In this document: piece by piece, positions 14,642 through 26,071 of the stretch
Position numbering within the stretch: the first letter of the stretch is position 1
How the letters are laid out: the number at the start of each line of letters is the position of its first letter
Assembly: GCA_023974075.1 (NCBI GenBank)
Contig: CM043792.1
Span: forward strand, 17,451,373 to 17,515,372
Direction: 5' to 3'
From: Chaenocephalus aceratus
Taxonomy: Eukaryota; Chordata; Actinopteri; Perciformes; Channichthyidae
DNA: 64,000 nt
Translations under genes and position numbers: made by a program
Notes under the pieces: model-generated
What the model saw: the letters and a program-made list of their open reading frames with translations, nothing else
Told to the model about the DNA's origin: nothing
The model's database searches: none

Positions 14642-15305
14642 ACAGACCGGGAGAAAGCACACACACTTACAGCTGAATGTTGTGAGTAGAATACAAATAA
14701 CTATAGCAGGGGGCGGCACCTGGAGAGACGGACTAATCCAAATGGGCTCAGTGCAGATCCAACAGCTGATTGGATCCCTGCAGTGTGTGAGTGAATGATA
14801 GTGTGTGGGTGGCTAGGTGAGCCTGTTTGTGCATGTACCAAGATGAAACAGCAGATGAGTGATTGTACAGTATATGTGGAGTAAATAATAATCTGCAGTG
14901 AGTGAAGAACTCCTCTCCAAACATGACTTAGTGGTGCACACCATGTTGTAAACACTCATGGCTTTATCTTGTCCGCTCTTTTATTGTTGCTAAAGATTCA
15001 AGATGCTATTTTGTCCGTCTGTTTTTTAGGCCACTGTTTCTGTGTAGAAAATAGTATAATTATACTAATAGATGCAAGACTCTAATACTCTTGGGAACCA
15101 CTCACTGTTGTGCTGTGTGTGCCAGTTTTACTACCAATATATTGTGTTATTTGAACTGCAAATATGGACGGGCTGAAAATGTAAGATCTTTTTTTTGCTG
15201 AAAAACTTGCTTTAGAAATAGGCTAATTTAAATAATCACTAGACATGGAAATAGACACTTTTTGAGATGATATTGTAAATATATTGTGTATTTTCTGTAA
15301 ATAAA
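14642..15305 (+). other. TMUB2 3' UTR
   Basis: Non-coding sequence from the TMUB2 stop to an AATAAA at 15300-15305, about 660 bases. A later ATTAAA near 15404 is an alternative end. The tail faces the 3' end of ATXN7L3, whose signal is at 15486-15481, so the two genes converge with under 200 bases between signals. Confidence 0.7.
15300..15305 (+). terminator. Polyadenylation signal AATAAA, TMUB2
   Basis: Canonical hexamer 660 bases after the TMUB2 stop, in 'tctgtaaataaaatgatag'. Confidence 0.65.
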
Positions 15306-15480
15306 ATGATAGAATGAATCAGATGAACCTGCATCTGGCACTTAAAGATTTGGAGGAACCCTCCTGATTATGCTGGACTGCTCTGGCTTCAGTGATGTCT
15401 CAAATTAAAGCATTTCAAACCAAACGTGTCTCAGTATTTGTTTGTAGGCTAAAGAAGTAAGCCTCGGGGTTCGATTTGTT

Positions 15481-17730
15481 TTTATTCATATACAAACACC
15501 AGTATGCATTTAAGTGACAAAACTGAACACATTATGATCATGTACAAGTCATCCACACATGCACAGAAATGTTTTGGAAACTCACACATCACATTCTTTG
15601 TAATTGCACTCGTACTGAACACAGATACACAAAGAGCCACAGCACAACATCAGTTGTTCGCTTCATCCAAGAAAAAGTGGCTTAAGAATCTAAATCACAC
15701 CAAGCACAGCATCTCAATAACAGTTCATTTATCTTTAGTGCACGTCACAAGACTTTACTGGAAAATATTCAAAAGGTTTCCACAGACCATAACAGAAGCC
15801 AAAGGAGTAACCATACTGGAAATAAATCAAGCTTTGACAGATTGTCACGTTCGTTACATCTGAGAAAAATGCATGTACTTGGCTTTAGGGACTGTACCAA
15901 AATGACTCGAGTGGGAAGGGGGGGTTAATTTGAGCCACCAATGAGTGAATCAGACTCGTGCAGCACTTTCATCTTTCCTGTTATTAAAAACTGAGTTGTT
16001 GTTCCAAGTAGCAAGTTGATCCTGACAAGGAATCACAAAAAGGTGCATCTTTGTGATCGATGCAAAACATTTATTTTCCACATATAGAGGAATGAAATTA
16101 AAATGTTGTGGGTCGGGAAAAAGTGTTTCCTGCCTTTGCAAAAACATCAGGCAAAATTAATCAAATTCAGAAAAGGATTTCTTGAGAAAGAAGTGAATAC
16201 AATGTGAAAAAAGCAAAAGTATTCATGGTCGTTCAAAGTGGACCACATTTACGGTTTGAAAAGTAGTAATTGTCGTACAGTCCCTTAGTTTTGCAGCATT
16301 GATGTACATATATATACACTAACAAAGTACATCCTTCTGCTCACCTATGCACTCCTTACTAAAATTATTTCTGAAACTGTAAAGCCTTTGGGTTTAAATA
16401 GAAGACGCACAAATAAAGAAAGCTTCTTTAAAATATCAACTGTGAAAAGTACAAGATTAGTAAAATAGTGCATCTGACCTCTAAAGCATGTCATTTATCT
16501 TACAACTTCAGAAAATGATATAAGCTCACAGACTTATTAGTCATGATCCTGAAAGACAAACAGAACTGCATCGCTTAATGAATTTGATCTCTAAGCAGAA
16601 ATTCAGGGAAAATATACAAGAAACGTTTTTGTTTTTTTTAAAGGAAAGAAAGTTACGTTTGATTCACGATGACTTTTCCCTCTCACGTGTCATACATACA
16701 TGCACTGTACATGTGTGGCTCATGAAATATCAAAATCTGCATGAGCACACAAATTAAATACACACCACTGTACAGGCAAACAAAAAGTTAAATATATTTT
16801 TGATGTAAACAAAAAGTTAAATATATTAAATGGCACACGTACTATCTTAAAAATTTCACATTCTAGGATGCATAGTTTTATAAAAATATAAATGATCACA
16901 CACGCACACTATTACCACACATACACTAGGCGAAAAAGTGCGTTCAAACTGAATGCCAGTCAGCTGACAGACACACTCAAAACTGTGCAATACAATGCTA
17001 GAATTAAAAAGCCACTGATGAAAACACCTGTGTCAAATGCTGGAATAAAAGCAGTCAAAGTCATCATGTCTCCTCCAGACTGAGTTAAGTTGTGGGTTAA
17101 GTTAAGAGGGACAGGTCACAGAATTGCCAACAATAAGCAAACAAAGTAGGGGCAACAAAAGCCATTCCTGACTGACTACAGCTAATAAAAGATGTTCAAT
17201 CGACTTCCTGTAAAGGGGGGACAATTTTGAGACGTCTAATGGGCCTTTTCAGAGCACATATTTTGATAAGTCTTAGCAGGAAAAGCATAGGTTTAATAAT
17301 TGTGTTACCATAGCTATGTTCATTATCATCATCATTATTTTAGATTAGACCTGTGGTTTTCCTGATATATCATGTCAAAATACCTGCAGTGGAAAATAAA
17401 ATAAGTAAATTATATATATATATTAAATGTGATCCAATATTTTTTATAAATATATAATATTGTACCACTCAGTTTTATCTGTAAACGGTACTGTAGCTGA
17501 TAGGTATAGACACAGAGTGTGGCGAGGGTGTCATTTGGATAAAAAACATCTTAGATTTGTGAAGCCAAAACTATGAGACAACATTCCAGTAAAAATCTCA
17601 AATAATCTTTGAGATAAAACATGGAAATATTGTGTATTTCTTTTTTTTGCCAATACACCACATGACTTCCCTGTAGTGGGCCTGTTAATGCAGGTAAGAA
17701 CAGCAGGACTGAATGCTCTGAGAGCTTATG
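15481..17730 (-). other. ATXN7L3 3' UTR with polyadenylation signal
   Basis: The 2.25 kb after the ATXN7L3 stop on the minus strand is AT-rich and lacks coding exons. An AATAAA on the minus strand at 15486-15481 is the best distal signal. A short direct duplication of 'aaacaaaaagttaaatatat' occurs at about 16779-16828. The open reading frame at 15504-15863 (+) is antisense to this UTR and shows no family resemblance. Confidence 0.6.
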
Positions 17731-20700
17731 CTAGTTCAGGTCATCATAGATACTGGAGATAGAGGGGGCTGAGAGTTTTGGCCTCTTTTTTTTTATCGAT
17801 AAGCTGATATTACTCTGAGAGCTGCTGCTGCTGCCACCACCTCCTCCTCCAGTCAGACTCACTCCTCCTCCTAGTCCTCCTAGTCCTCCTAGTCCTCCTA
17901 GTCCTCCTAGTCCTCCTAGTCCTCCTCCTAGTCCTACTCCAACACCTCCTACTACAACTCCACTGTTCAAACCGAGAGAAGTCCTTTTCTTCTTCTTGGG
18001 CCTCTTAGAATCTGAATGGTTGGTGCCTGTGAGACAGAAAAAAATGTGTCCATCAGTGGTCTTTACGTAAATAAAGAACATTATTTAAAAAGACATAGTT
18101 TAACCCAATTAAAAACAACTACTTTTCCCCTTACCAGTACTAGCCTACAAAGGCTAACCACAGTGGTCAAACTAATTCAAAGTTGCAGTTGTGACTGTAG
18201 TTAAAACTTTGGATTTCAATATCTTGTGAGAAAATGTCCATTGTTCAATATTGTTCTGTTCTAAAGAAACAAGGGTGCAAAACATGGCAGTAACTACAAA
18301 GTCGAATCAGAATCAACAGTCAACTGCAGTAACTGCTCACATCGAGGTCTGTAGATCCTCTTGAGCAGCCGAGTCATGTTCAAATGTGTTTTTGGGCAGC
18401 AAGTGCCACCTAGTTCCATTATATTCAAGAGAAGGCAGACATCTACTGTATAGCCGGGCACATATCTCCAACACCAGTCACACCGAAACACTCTAGCACT
18501 TTATTAGAGAGAAACAATAAGTACGTTCTGATTGTGGGCTGAACTGTCCCTTTCATTGAATGCATTCCTTACTGGCTTTCGATGAGGCGGAGTCAGTGGG
18601 TGAGATATCGGGGGAGTCCTCCCACTGCAGGCGGCTCATCAGGGTCTGTCCGTCAGGAATGTCAAAACTCTCGCTCTCCACCACAGCGTCAGGATCAGGC
18701 AGCGACGGCCTGTCAGGAAACACAGACACTGTCTGTTACTGGGGGGAACAAAACTATAAAATAAATTCCATATATTCATAATAGTAGTAGTACTTAATAA
18801 ACATTCAAAAGGGCTGTAAGATATCTACAGCACATTAACATCAAAATCAATCGGACATAGGATTATCTTTTTTCTCCTCACCTACTGGCCTTTTTAATCG
18901 CCAATGTCTTCTGAATTGTAATATGGTACCATTGTACTTAGGCCAGTGAAACAGTACATCAATTCAACTTTCTCAAAAATAGGTAAAATATAATATACAT
19001 TTTGTATATTGTATATACACAAAGAGTTCATTTATAAAATAAATACATAGAGACTTTGATGAAGCCTTTGAAAAACGTTGTTTTTGTTTTTTTTGTTATT
19101 AGAAAACCAGATTTCTAAGGGTGAATATTAGTTTGTTTTTTTTAAAGTAAAAATGAAGTTGTATTCTCTTCACAGCAAGGCGTTCATGATGAGAATTTCA
19201 ACCATAGGATAATCTCAAATTGATTCAACTATATTAACAACATTTTTATTATCACAAGCTTGCAGTCATATGGGTTTTGTGGTTGAATGTTGTGTCTATA
19301 GGTGGCATAGAATTGCCTGCCCAAAGGATGCAGGAACCCCCACAGAGTTTGGTGAATCACATGCAGGCCGGCAAAAATCCCCTGGTGATAAAATAAGACC
19401 TTTTGAAATGATAAAGGGTCATCAGCTCAATTCTGTTATCACTTGTTAGAGGATGGACACAACTCTGCCTTTGTGAAGGAGCTGTTACTCTCAGAACATA
19501 TGCCCCTATCCCAAAGTGTTCACAACACTGACCAGCAGCAGTGTCCTGCTCGTCATACAAACAGTATCAGCAAACACCTGCACCATGAGGGTCACACAAC
19601 ACACACAAACATGAATTTGTTAGGCACACTTGTGTGTGAGGGGGACACTCACGCGGACGGGCCCAGGAGGAACACCCTGACGGCCCTCCTCTGTTCGTCC
19701 GAGTGCTGGGGACACCGCGGAGACCTGGTGGTACACAAGGTGGCATTAGAAATCCCTGACTCAGCGTCATGCATCGCCCCGACTGCCTGCATGCAGCCAC
19801 AGGGGGGACGAACGGGCTGCTGCGGACACAACTAGTGACCAATCGGACGGGGCGGAGCAGGGGATAATGTTATGAAATGTTAGAGCTAGGTCACTGACGG
19901 GGTCCTGCATGGTCTACCTAAAAGTATGTGTAAATCTGTGTTGTTTCGAGGAGAAAACAATTCAATCACTAGTCCAGCAAAATAAACGCATGTTGCCACT
20001 TGTGTACCCCTGAGTTAGTCCCACCACGCATGATCATTTTCATACAGAGGAAAATGATCAAGTTTCCAGATTTAACATGCAACCACAACATTAGTTTTTG
20101 AGACACAGTTTCACAAAGGGGGCAGACATAAAGACACTAACCTCCAAATTGGGATTCAACAACATGGTTTATCCGACATAACGCCAGGCGCTACAGGAAC
20201 TGAAGCTACCCAGCACAATCACGGATATCAGCACCATAAAATAAGTTTATCGTGTTCCCACCAGTTCCTCTATGTGCCAGTGGATTCTACAGTAATTACC
20301 TGGTACACATCTTCTTGGTGTGCTCGGAGATCACCCCACATTGCTGTAGAAACAAACACAACCTGAATGATCGGCTTGATTAAAACAGGATGATAGTAAA
20401 AACTATTGTTGTGAGAAGTAAAGAACAGGAAATAAGTGAATATGTTTAGGTTACGCACCGTTGTTAAAAGGGATCGGACTTCATCAGGGCCTAAAGTTTC
20501 ATAACTGATGCCGGTATTATAGTTGTACTAAAATTAAAGACGGACAAAAACACATTATTAAAACTTAGCACTGAGATGCAAAACAAGAGGGAAGAACTTT
20601 GAGGTCTTACAGGAAATGGAACACGGAAAGTCACCTTGTAAGGCTCTGTACTGACGCCGCTCCCAAGGTCACCTGGAAAAGAAGATAACTGTTGATTCTC

Positions 20701-23409
20701 TTTACTTTGACAACATTTATAAAACTGTCACAAATATGATCAAAATAAGATGTCAAGTGTCAATAAACGGTTTCCAACCACTTCAAGTTATATACTTTGA
20801 AACCATCTTACAGCCCTTTAGATTTAGATTGGCTCCTCGCTTCTGAAAAAAACTCTTGATCAATACACTTAAAGAATTGATATTTTCACAGTTCCGCTGT
20901 GCAACATTAACTGCATACAAATCCAGTAGTAGGCCTGAAAATATGCCAAACCCTTCCAATTTTGTACATCTACAAAGCTACTGCGTGTATAACCTCTTTA
21001 CGCTGACAACCAGTGTTCAGATCCTACTTCCTGTGACTGAGGAAACTGTGGGTACAGAACGTCCTGAAAAAAGCTTATGTTTCCAGACTGATGAACGGAC
21101 ACGGTCCAGGATCAGTGCAGATGCATTTCAAACATTTATACCACAATATGAGAGGCACATGGAGCAAAACTTCACCAATACACAAGAAGCTAAATAGGCT
21201 CACCATTTTTATGTTTTATAGATTTGGATCTTCTTGGAGAATTTTGACTCTGCACAAAGAAAATAATTCGGATAAGATTAAACTCATTTTACATATTTAA
21301 TAACATCTTCAAAAGGGAGAACAAACAAAAATACCTTATCAGACTTTCTCTTCTTGGCTGTGGTTTGGAAATAAGATGTTTGTTTACTATATGAAATTAA
21401 CCAGGGGTTTTATTTTTAATTTATGAATGAGTGGAAAAACATTCTCACCTTTTTTTTCTGCCCCATACGACCAGTCGTTATCATTGAGATCATCGTTGTC
21501 TTCCTGATCACTCTCTGATTTGCTCATGTTATTATTGCTGGCTAGCCTGTTGAAAGATAAAGACAGAAAATAATCAAACCATCTGACAACCTTGGCATCA
21601 CTGGAACAGCTCTGTCATGGTTTCAGTCCTATCTATCAACCAGGTCTCAGTTTGTTAGCATCAGCGGCTCATCCTCCCCCTTGGCCCCAGTCAACCATGG
21701 TGTCCCCCAAGGCTCCGTGCTTGGTCCCCTACTTTTCACCATTTACATGCTCCCCCTTGGCCAGATCATACGTCAATTCGGTCTCAATTTCCACTGCTAC
21801 GCTGACGACACTCAGCTCTATCTCAGCACCTCACCATCCGCCCAGCTCCCTCCACAGTCTTTGGTCAACTGTCTCCATGCCATAAAAACCTGGATGACAG
21901 CAAATCTACTCAAACTCAACAGTAAGAAGACTGAGCTCATGGTTGTGGCCCCCAAAGCACTGCTCCGGAAGGTTGGGGATCTCCTCCTCCACATTGACGG
22001 CTGTTCCATCTCCCCGTCTCCCGAAGTCCGTAACCTGGGTGTCATCCTTGACTCCACTCTCTCATTTCAGTCACACATCAAATCCGTCACTAAGTCTGCC
22101 TTCTATCACCTCAGGAACCTCTCCCGTCTACGACCATCACTCTCTGATTCCGTGGCCGAGACCCTCATTCATGCATTCGTCTCCTCCCGGTTGGATTACT
22201 GCAACGGAGTCCTGTTCGGGGTTCCCAGTAAAGCCCTGGACAGGCTCCAGTATGTGCAGAACTCGGCTGCCAGGGTGCTCACTCACACCAAGCCCTGGCA
22301 GCACATCACCCCCACCCTGATCCACCTCCACTGGCTCCCAGTCAAGCACCGTATCACCTATAAACTCCTTCTTCTGACTTACAAATCCCTCCATGCCCTC
22401 GCCCCCCAATACCTGTCTGACCTTCTCCGCTACCACACTCCATCCCGGAAGCTAAGATCATCTGGACAGGATCTCCTCTCCACCCCCCGCACCAGGTTGC
22501 AGACTTTTGGTGACAGAGCCTTCAGTGTGGCATCCCCCACCCTCTGGAACTCTCTCCCCCCCGAAATCCGCAGCGCCCCAACCCTGGACATTTTCAAAAA
22601 AGCCCTCAAACGCACCTTTTTACCAAGGCTTTCCCCACTGTATAGTTAGTTTAATAGGTTTATTTTTCCGCTACTTCCCCCCCCCCACCCCCTTAACCTG
22701 TCTGCCTTTTTTCCCCTACTCCCCCCCCCCCCTACCCGACTTGTAAAGCGACCTTGGGTTTCCTGAAAGGCGCTATAAAAATATTATATTTATTATTATT
22801 ATTAACATACCTTTTTCAATACAAAGTCTGTTCTGAATGACCTTTACCTACCTGCGGTTTGCAATGCGACTGCTGTTTCGTCCCATGCCGAGACATTTCT
22901 CCAAATGCGGGGCGAAGCGAGAAGCTGCTATCAATCTTTTGCAGTTTGGGCACTCGCACTCTTTGTTTTTCCACTGATTGTACACTTGGCCAAATATGTC
23001 CACGCCTGGCTGATCCACAATTTCTAGAAGAGTAATAGAAAAAGGCATATGCTGTAAGGATACACACCAGAGGAAAATGCATATGGGGCAGAAGAAACTG
23101 AAAGACATGACACCAACCAAACTCCTTCATGCTCTCTTGGTCTGTTTCATCCAAGAAAAAATAACCCTGTTTCACAGCACGATGCACCTCAAAACACAGG
23201 CCCAAACAGGCATCATCCACCAGCTCAGAGTAGATGTCATGGACCAAGGCCTGTAAGTTTAAAATACCAAATTCAACGGGATGACACATAAACCCATGAA
23301 AGACCAATATTGTTCTTTGGGTGACAGTTAAAAGTGAATTAGGTATATATTCTCTCACCTCCAGCCTGGTGTTGTCTGGGCCTGACAGGGGCATATCCTC
23401 CATTTTCAT
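17731..23409 (-). CDS. atxn7l3: ATXN7L3, Sgf11-like subunit of the SAGA deubiquitinase module
   Basis: ATXN7L3 anchors and activates USP22 with ENY2 in SAGA, removing ubiquitin from histones H2B and H2A. Twelve coding exons: 23409-23359, 23250-23118, 23023-22852, 21546-21449, 21357-21335, 20842-20812, 20672-20635, 20527-20459, 20343-20300, 19724-19653, 18709-18573 and 18026-17731. All phases agree, giving 387 residues. The N-terminus [17 protein letters not shown], the [20 protein letters not shown] helix and the Sgf11 zinc finger (C86-x2-C89-x11-H101-x3-C105) are intact. So is the SCA7 domain (C207, H213, C218, C224, H227) and the terminal [20 protein letters not shown]. Three exons are very short (23, 31 and 38 nt). 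The 31-nt exon in the only open phase gives [10 protein letters not shown], unlike the human RRSKS segment. An L2 LINE sits in the third coding intron, and a GLG minisatellite expands the C-terminal linker. Confidence 0.96.
17863..17932 (-). repeat. In-frame 9-bp coding minisatellite in ATXN7L3
   Basis: The plus strand repeats 'tcctcctag' about seven times with small end variants. On the coding strand the unit encodes Gly-Gly-Leu, making a run of GLG/GGL repeats in the last exon between residues [12 protein letters not shown] and [11 protein letters not shown]. The 9-bp unit keeps frame whatever the copy number. Confidence 0.95.
21581..22804 (+). mobile_element. 5'-truncated L2-clade LINE (reverse transcriptase C-terminal part)
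   Basis: An uninterrupted frame from about 21582 to 22649 encodes the second half of a non-LTR reverse transcriptase. It has [15 protein letters not shown], the catalytic YADD (codons at 21798-21809) and the thumb and C-terminal region with [29 protein letters not shown] and [12 protein letters not shown], words typical of fish L2/Maui elements. The 3' end has a short 'gcgctataaa' motif followed by an ATT microsatellite tail, as in this clade. The endonuclease and N-terminal reverse transcriptase are missing, so the copy is dead on arrival. It lies in ATXN7L3 intron 3, opposite to the host gene. The open frame over 1 kb suggests a young insertion. Confidence 0.9.
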
Positions 23410-23856
23410 TTGCAAAATCTGTATGGATAATCTTGACAGCAAGGTAATAAGATGCTGACCTGAGGATTATAAACAAACAGAAAATAACATTTGTACGATC
23501 ACTCTGTCATCTAGTGTCTAGTTCATTGTCAAACTGATACTTATAATACTTACTTTTAAGGGAGATGTTAACAATTGTTTCAGATATGTCTTCAATCTAT
23601 TGAAAAAAATAGAGAAAATATATAAACTAATGAATTAGATGGGTCTTAATTGCTCGCCAGAGGTAACATTCAGTTCAATAAAGTGTATAGTAGTAATATT
23701 GTATAACATAATATGTATAGTACAGCAATTTAACAAAGAACATTAACTTATATACACTAGTAGTATAGTATGGTGTACTAGTTATATTCAATAATATACT
23801 GTACATTAATAAAGCTAAACTGTATCATTTGACATCAATATAAAAATGATAGGCAA

Positions 23857-23952
23857 GGAAAGGCAAGTTTATTTAGATAGCACCTTTCAGCACCAGGCAA
23901 TTCAAGGTGCTTTACAAAAATGAAAGACATTCAGACAAAGGCATTTAAAAAT
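23857..23952. mobile_element. High-copy teleost repeat fragment
   Basis: Contains 'ggcaagtttatttagatagc', 'acctttcagcaccaggcaat' and 'tcaaggtgctttacaaaaat', in an order I recognise from a very common fish interspersed repeat, probably a LINE or SINE 3' tail. It lies in the 5' intron of ATXN7L3. Confidence 0.6.
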
Positions 23953-24467
23953 AACAATAATAATGATAGAATGTAGTGGCTCAAAATATTGAGTTTGTAT
24001 TTTAAAATAATGATTTCAGTACCTCAAAAAACTACTTGGTATCTCAAAATAACGCTAAACTCTTATTGAGAAGAATATTTCCCATTAAAATGACTTACAG
24101 GATCTTTTCCATTACAAAGGTAACGTTAAGTTTCTATTTTACTTTTCTTTTACTCGCGGTAATAGGCTTCCATAATAAACACTGCAAGAATAGCTATAAT
24201 TTAAAACACCCATCAACATAATGTTGCAAACGGCTAACGTATGTATGACACAACTGCAATATTAATGGAGGAAAGGATGACAGTTGTTAGCAATCTGAGC
24301 ACTGTTATTACTTTACTTTGCACTGTTGGCATTTGATAGTTAGCCCAGCTACTCTATAAGCTAGTTTGATGAAAGAAAGAGAATTCTGGCATATTGATTG
24401 AATTCAATATTCGGATACAATGTGATGTTATGTTTCCAATTTCACACGATAAAATGTTTCCTCTTAC

Positions 24468-24690
24468 CTTAGCCTGAAACAGGCAGTTTCTCCGAGGGTA
24501 GCACTAGCAACATCTCTGTGTCAGTCAACCCACATACAACTATGTTAATAAGAAACCTGCACTTCAGGTACGTCCATGTTCTATCTTTTAAAGATCCTGT
24601 ATTAAAATGTTTGATGTCGCAGGTGTCCGATACATTATCGCTACAAGCCTGCTTCACACAGAGGAGGCCAACAACGACGAACTAAATACA
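24468..24690 (-). other. Probable non-coding first exon of ATXN7L3
   Basis: On the minus strand a strong donor 'aag|gtaagag' ends an exon at 24468. Upstream sequence to about 24690 is CpG-containing, and no coding exon precedes the ATG at 23409. The acceptor of the ATG exon is 'aatcctcag' near 23462. The start site is not determined. The 1 kb between the two exons is AT-rich intron. Confidence 0.45.
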
Positions 24691-24980
24691 AAACACAAAA
24701 ACAACTGTTTTCCGGTTTTAACCTTCAAAATAAAAGCCTTCTGATTACGAGCTGTCAAATGTTTATTTAGTGGAAACATTCTTAATTTCCAGAGGTCATA
24801 GAAATACTTATAGTAGCATGTAAAAATACTTTTGGATTTAATATCTGAATTTAAAATTATCTTTAAATACTCGTTTGTGTCGCAGCTGAGTCCTCAAAGA
24901 TGACTTTATTTTGAAGTTTCAACCATTGTGCAACCGGACTTACTGACACATTTGACGCATGTCGGGGAGGTTTACTCATA

Positions 24981-26054
24981 GGCTGCAGTCGGATAGTTTA
25001 AAAATCAGCTCCTAAATTCTAACCCTATCGTCTATTCCTTGACCTCTGAGTGAAACGTCACGGGGTTAAGGGATAGTGGATAGGAGAATTCAAAAGGACT
25101 TAGGAGAAGAGACTGCGGTACTTTAGAGAATCCGAATGCACTTTCACTATCCGACGTGTTTATGATGCGCCAGCGGACGTCATTGTGTGCGTCTGCTGCT
25201 GTGGGGAAACTATGGAAACAAACCACAGTTTTCTATCCAGCGGACGACAGACAACATGGATGTTTAATAAGAATGAGGGACTACTGTAAACTCATCTAGA
25301 GACTCTGCACCGTGCTCTGATGCTGCTGCTTTGCTTTATGAACGTGGACAACAGAGAAACATATTCTTCATGACCAAAGTTGGAATTGAAATAAAAAAGG
25401 AAAGTGAAACTTATGCTCGTCACCCTCTCCCTCCGGTCCACATTAATACAAATGATCCCAATACGTATGATTGTATGAACTAAATATCTTAAAATCAATA
25501 CAGATGTATTTATTATAAACGTTAGTCCTTAACATCTATCACTGTGTATATCACCATTCAAACATCTTTTAGAAGTTGAACAAACCCCACACAGCTCAGT
25601 AAAGACTGAAATGTTGACTTTATTTGATAATTTCAGTGAAAACTAACGTTCATATTTCTCTTTTTGATTATAATACTGATGAACGTTCAAAACAAAGCAC
25701 TTTGGAAACTTACCACCTATGTTTTAAAATGCTTAATAAGCACCGTAACTTTCATGATATCATTTCTCCGTCATAATCGGTTGTTTCCGTGAACGGCCGA
25801 CTGTTGAGTGACGGCAAATGCTGCGGCTGCAAGGCATTGTGGGGCAGCATTTTCGCTTCTCCTGTCGGTTAGGGAGGTCCAGTGGTTCCTACGGTAAAGG
25901 AGGTTATAAAGGAAGTTTGAAACCTCCTTTCCTATCATTCTCATCATTCTAGAGAATTCGAACGGCACTTATCATGGCTGCCACTGAGGGACTTCCGGGT
26001 CATTTCACTCCTTTAGGAAGGTTCCTAAGCTAAATGGACTATTCGACTTCAGCC
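24981..26054 (+). mobile_element. Terminal-inverted-repeat element, copy A
   Basis: Left end GGCTGCAGTCGGATAG. The reverse complement of the right end is GGCTGAAGTCGAATAG. The element is flanked by a 3-bp direct repeat ATA (24978-24980 and 26055-26057). It is 1074 bp with no coding capacity. A second copy (C, 27009-28076) is nearly identical but inverted. The 3-bp duplication is compatible with PIF/Harbinger or CACTA elements, but I cannot name the family. Confidence 0.85.
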
Positions 26055-26071
26055 ATAGATATAAACACTAG

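Noticed and set aside
15504..15863. 119-codon open frame
   Set aside because: Antisense to the ATXN7L3 3' UTR, no domain, ordinary AT-rich composition.
17863..17932. Regular short direct repeats, considered as a CRISPR-like array
   Set aside because: Nine-base units without spacers, in frame within a eukaryotic exon: a coding minisatellite.
21681..22649. 322-codon open frame as a host gene
   Set aside because: It carries reverse-transcriptase motifs and a LINE tail and lies antisense in an intron; it is part of an L2 element.
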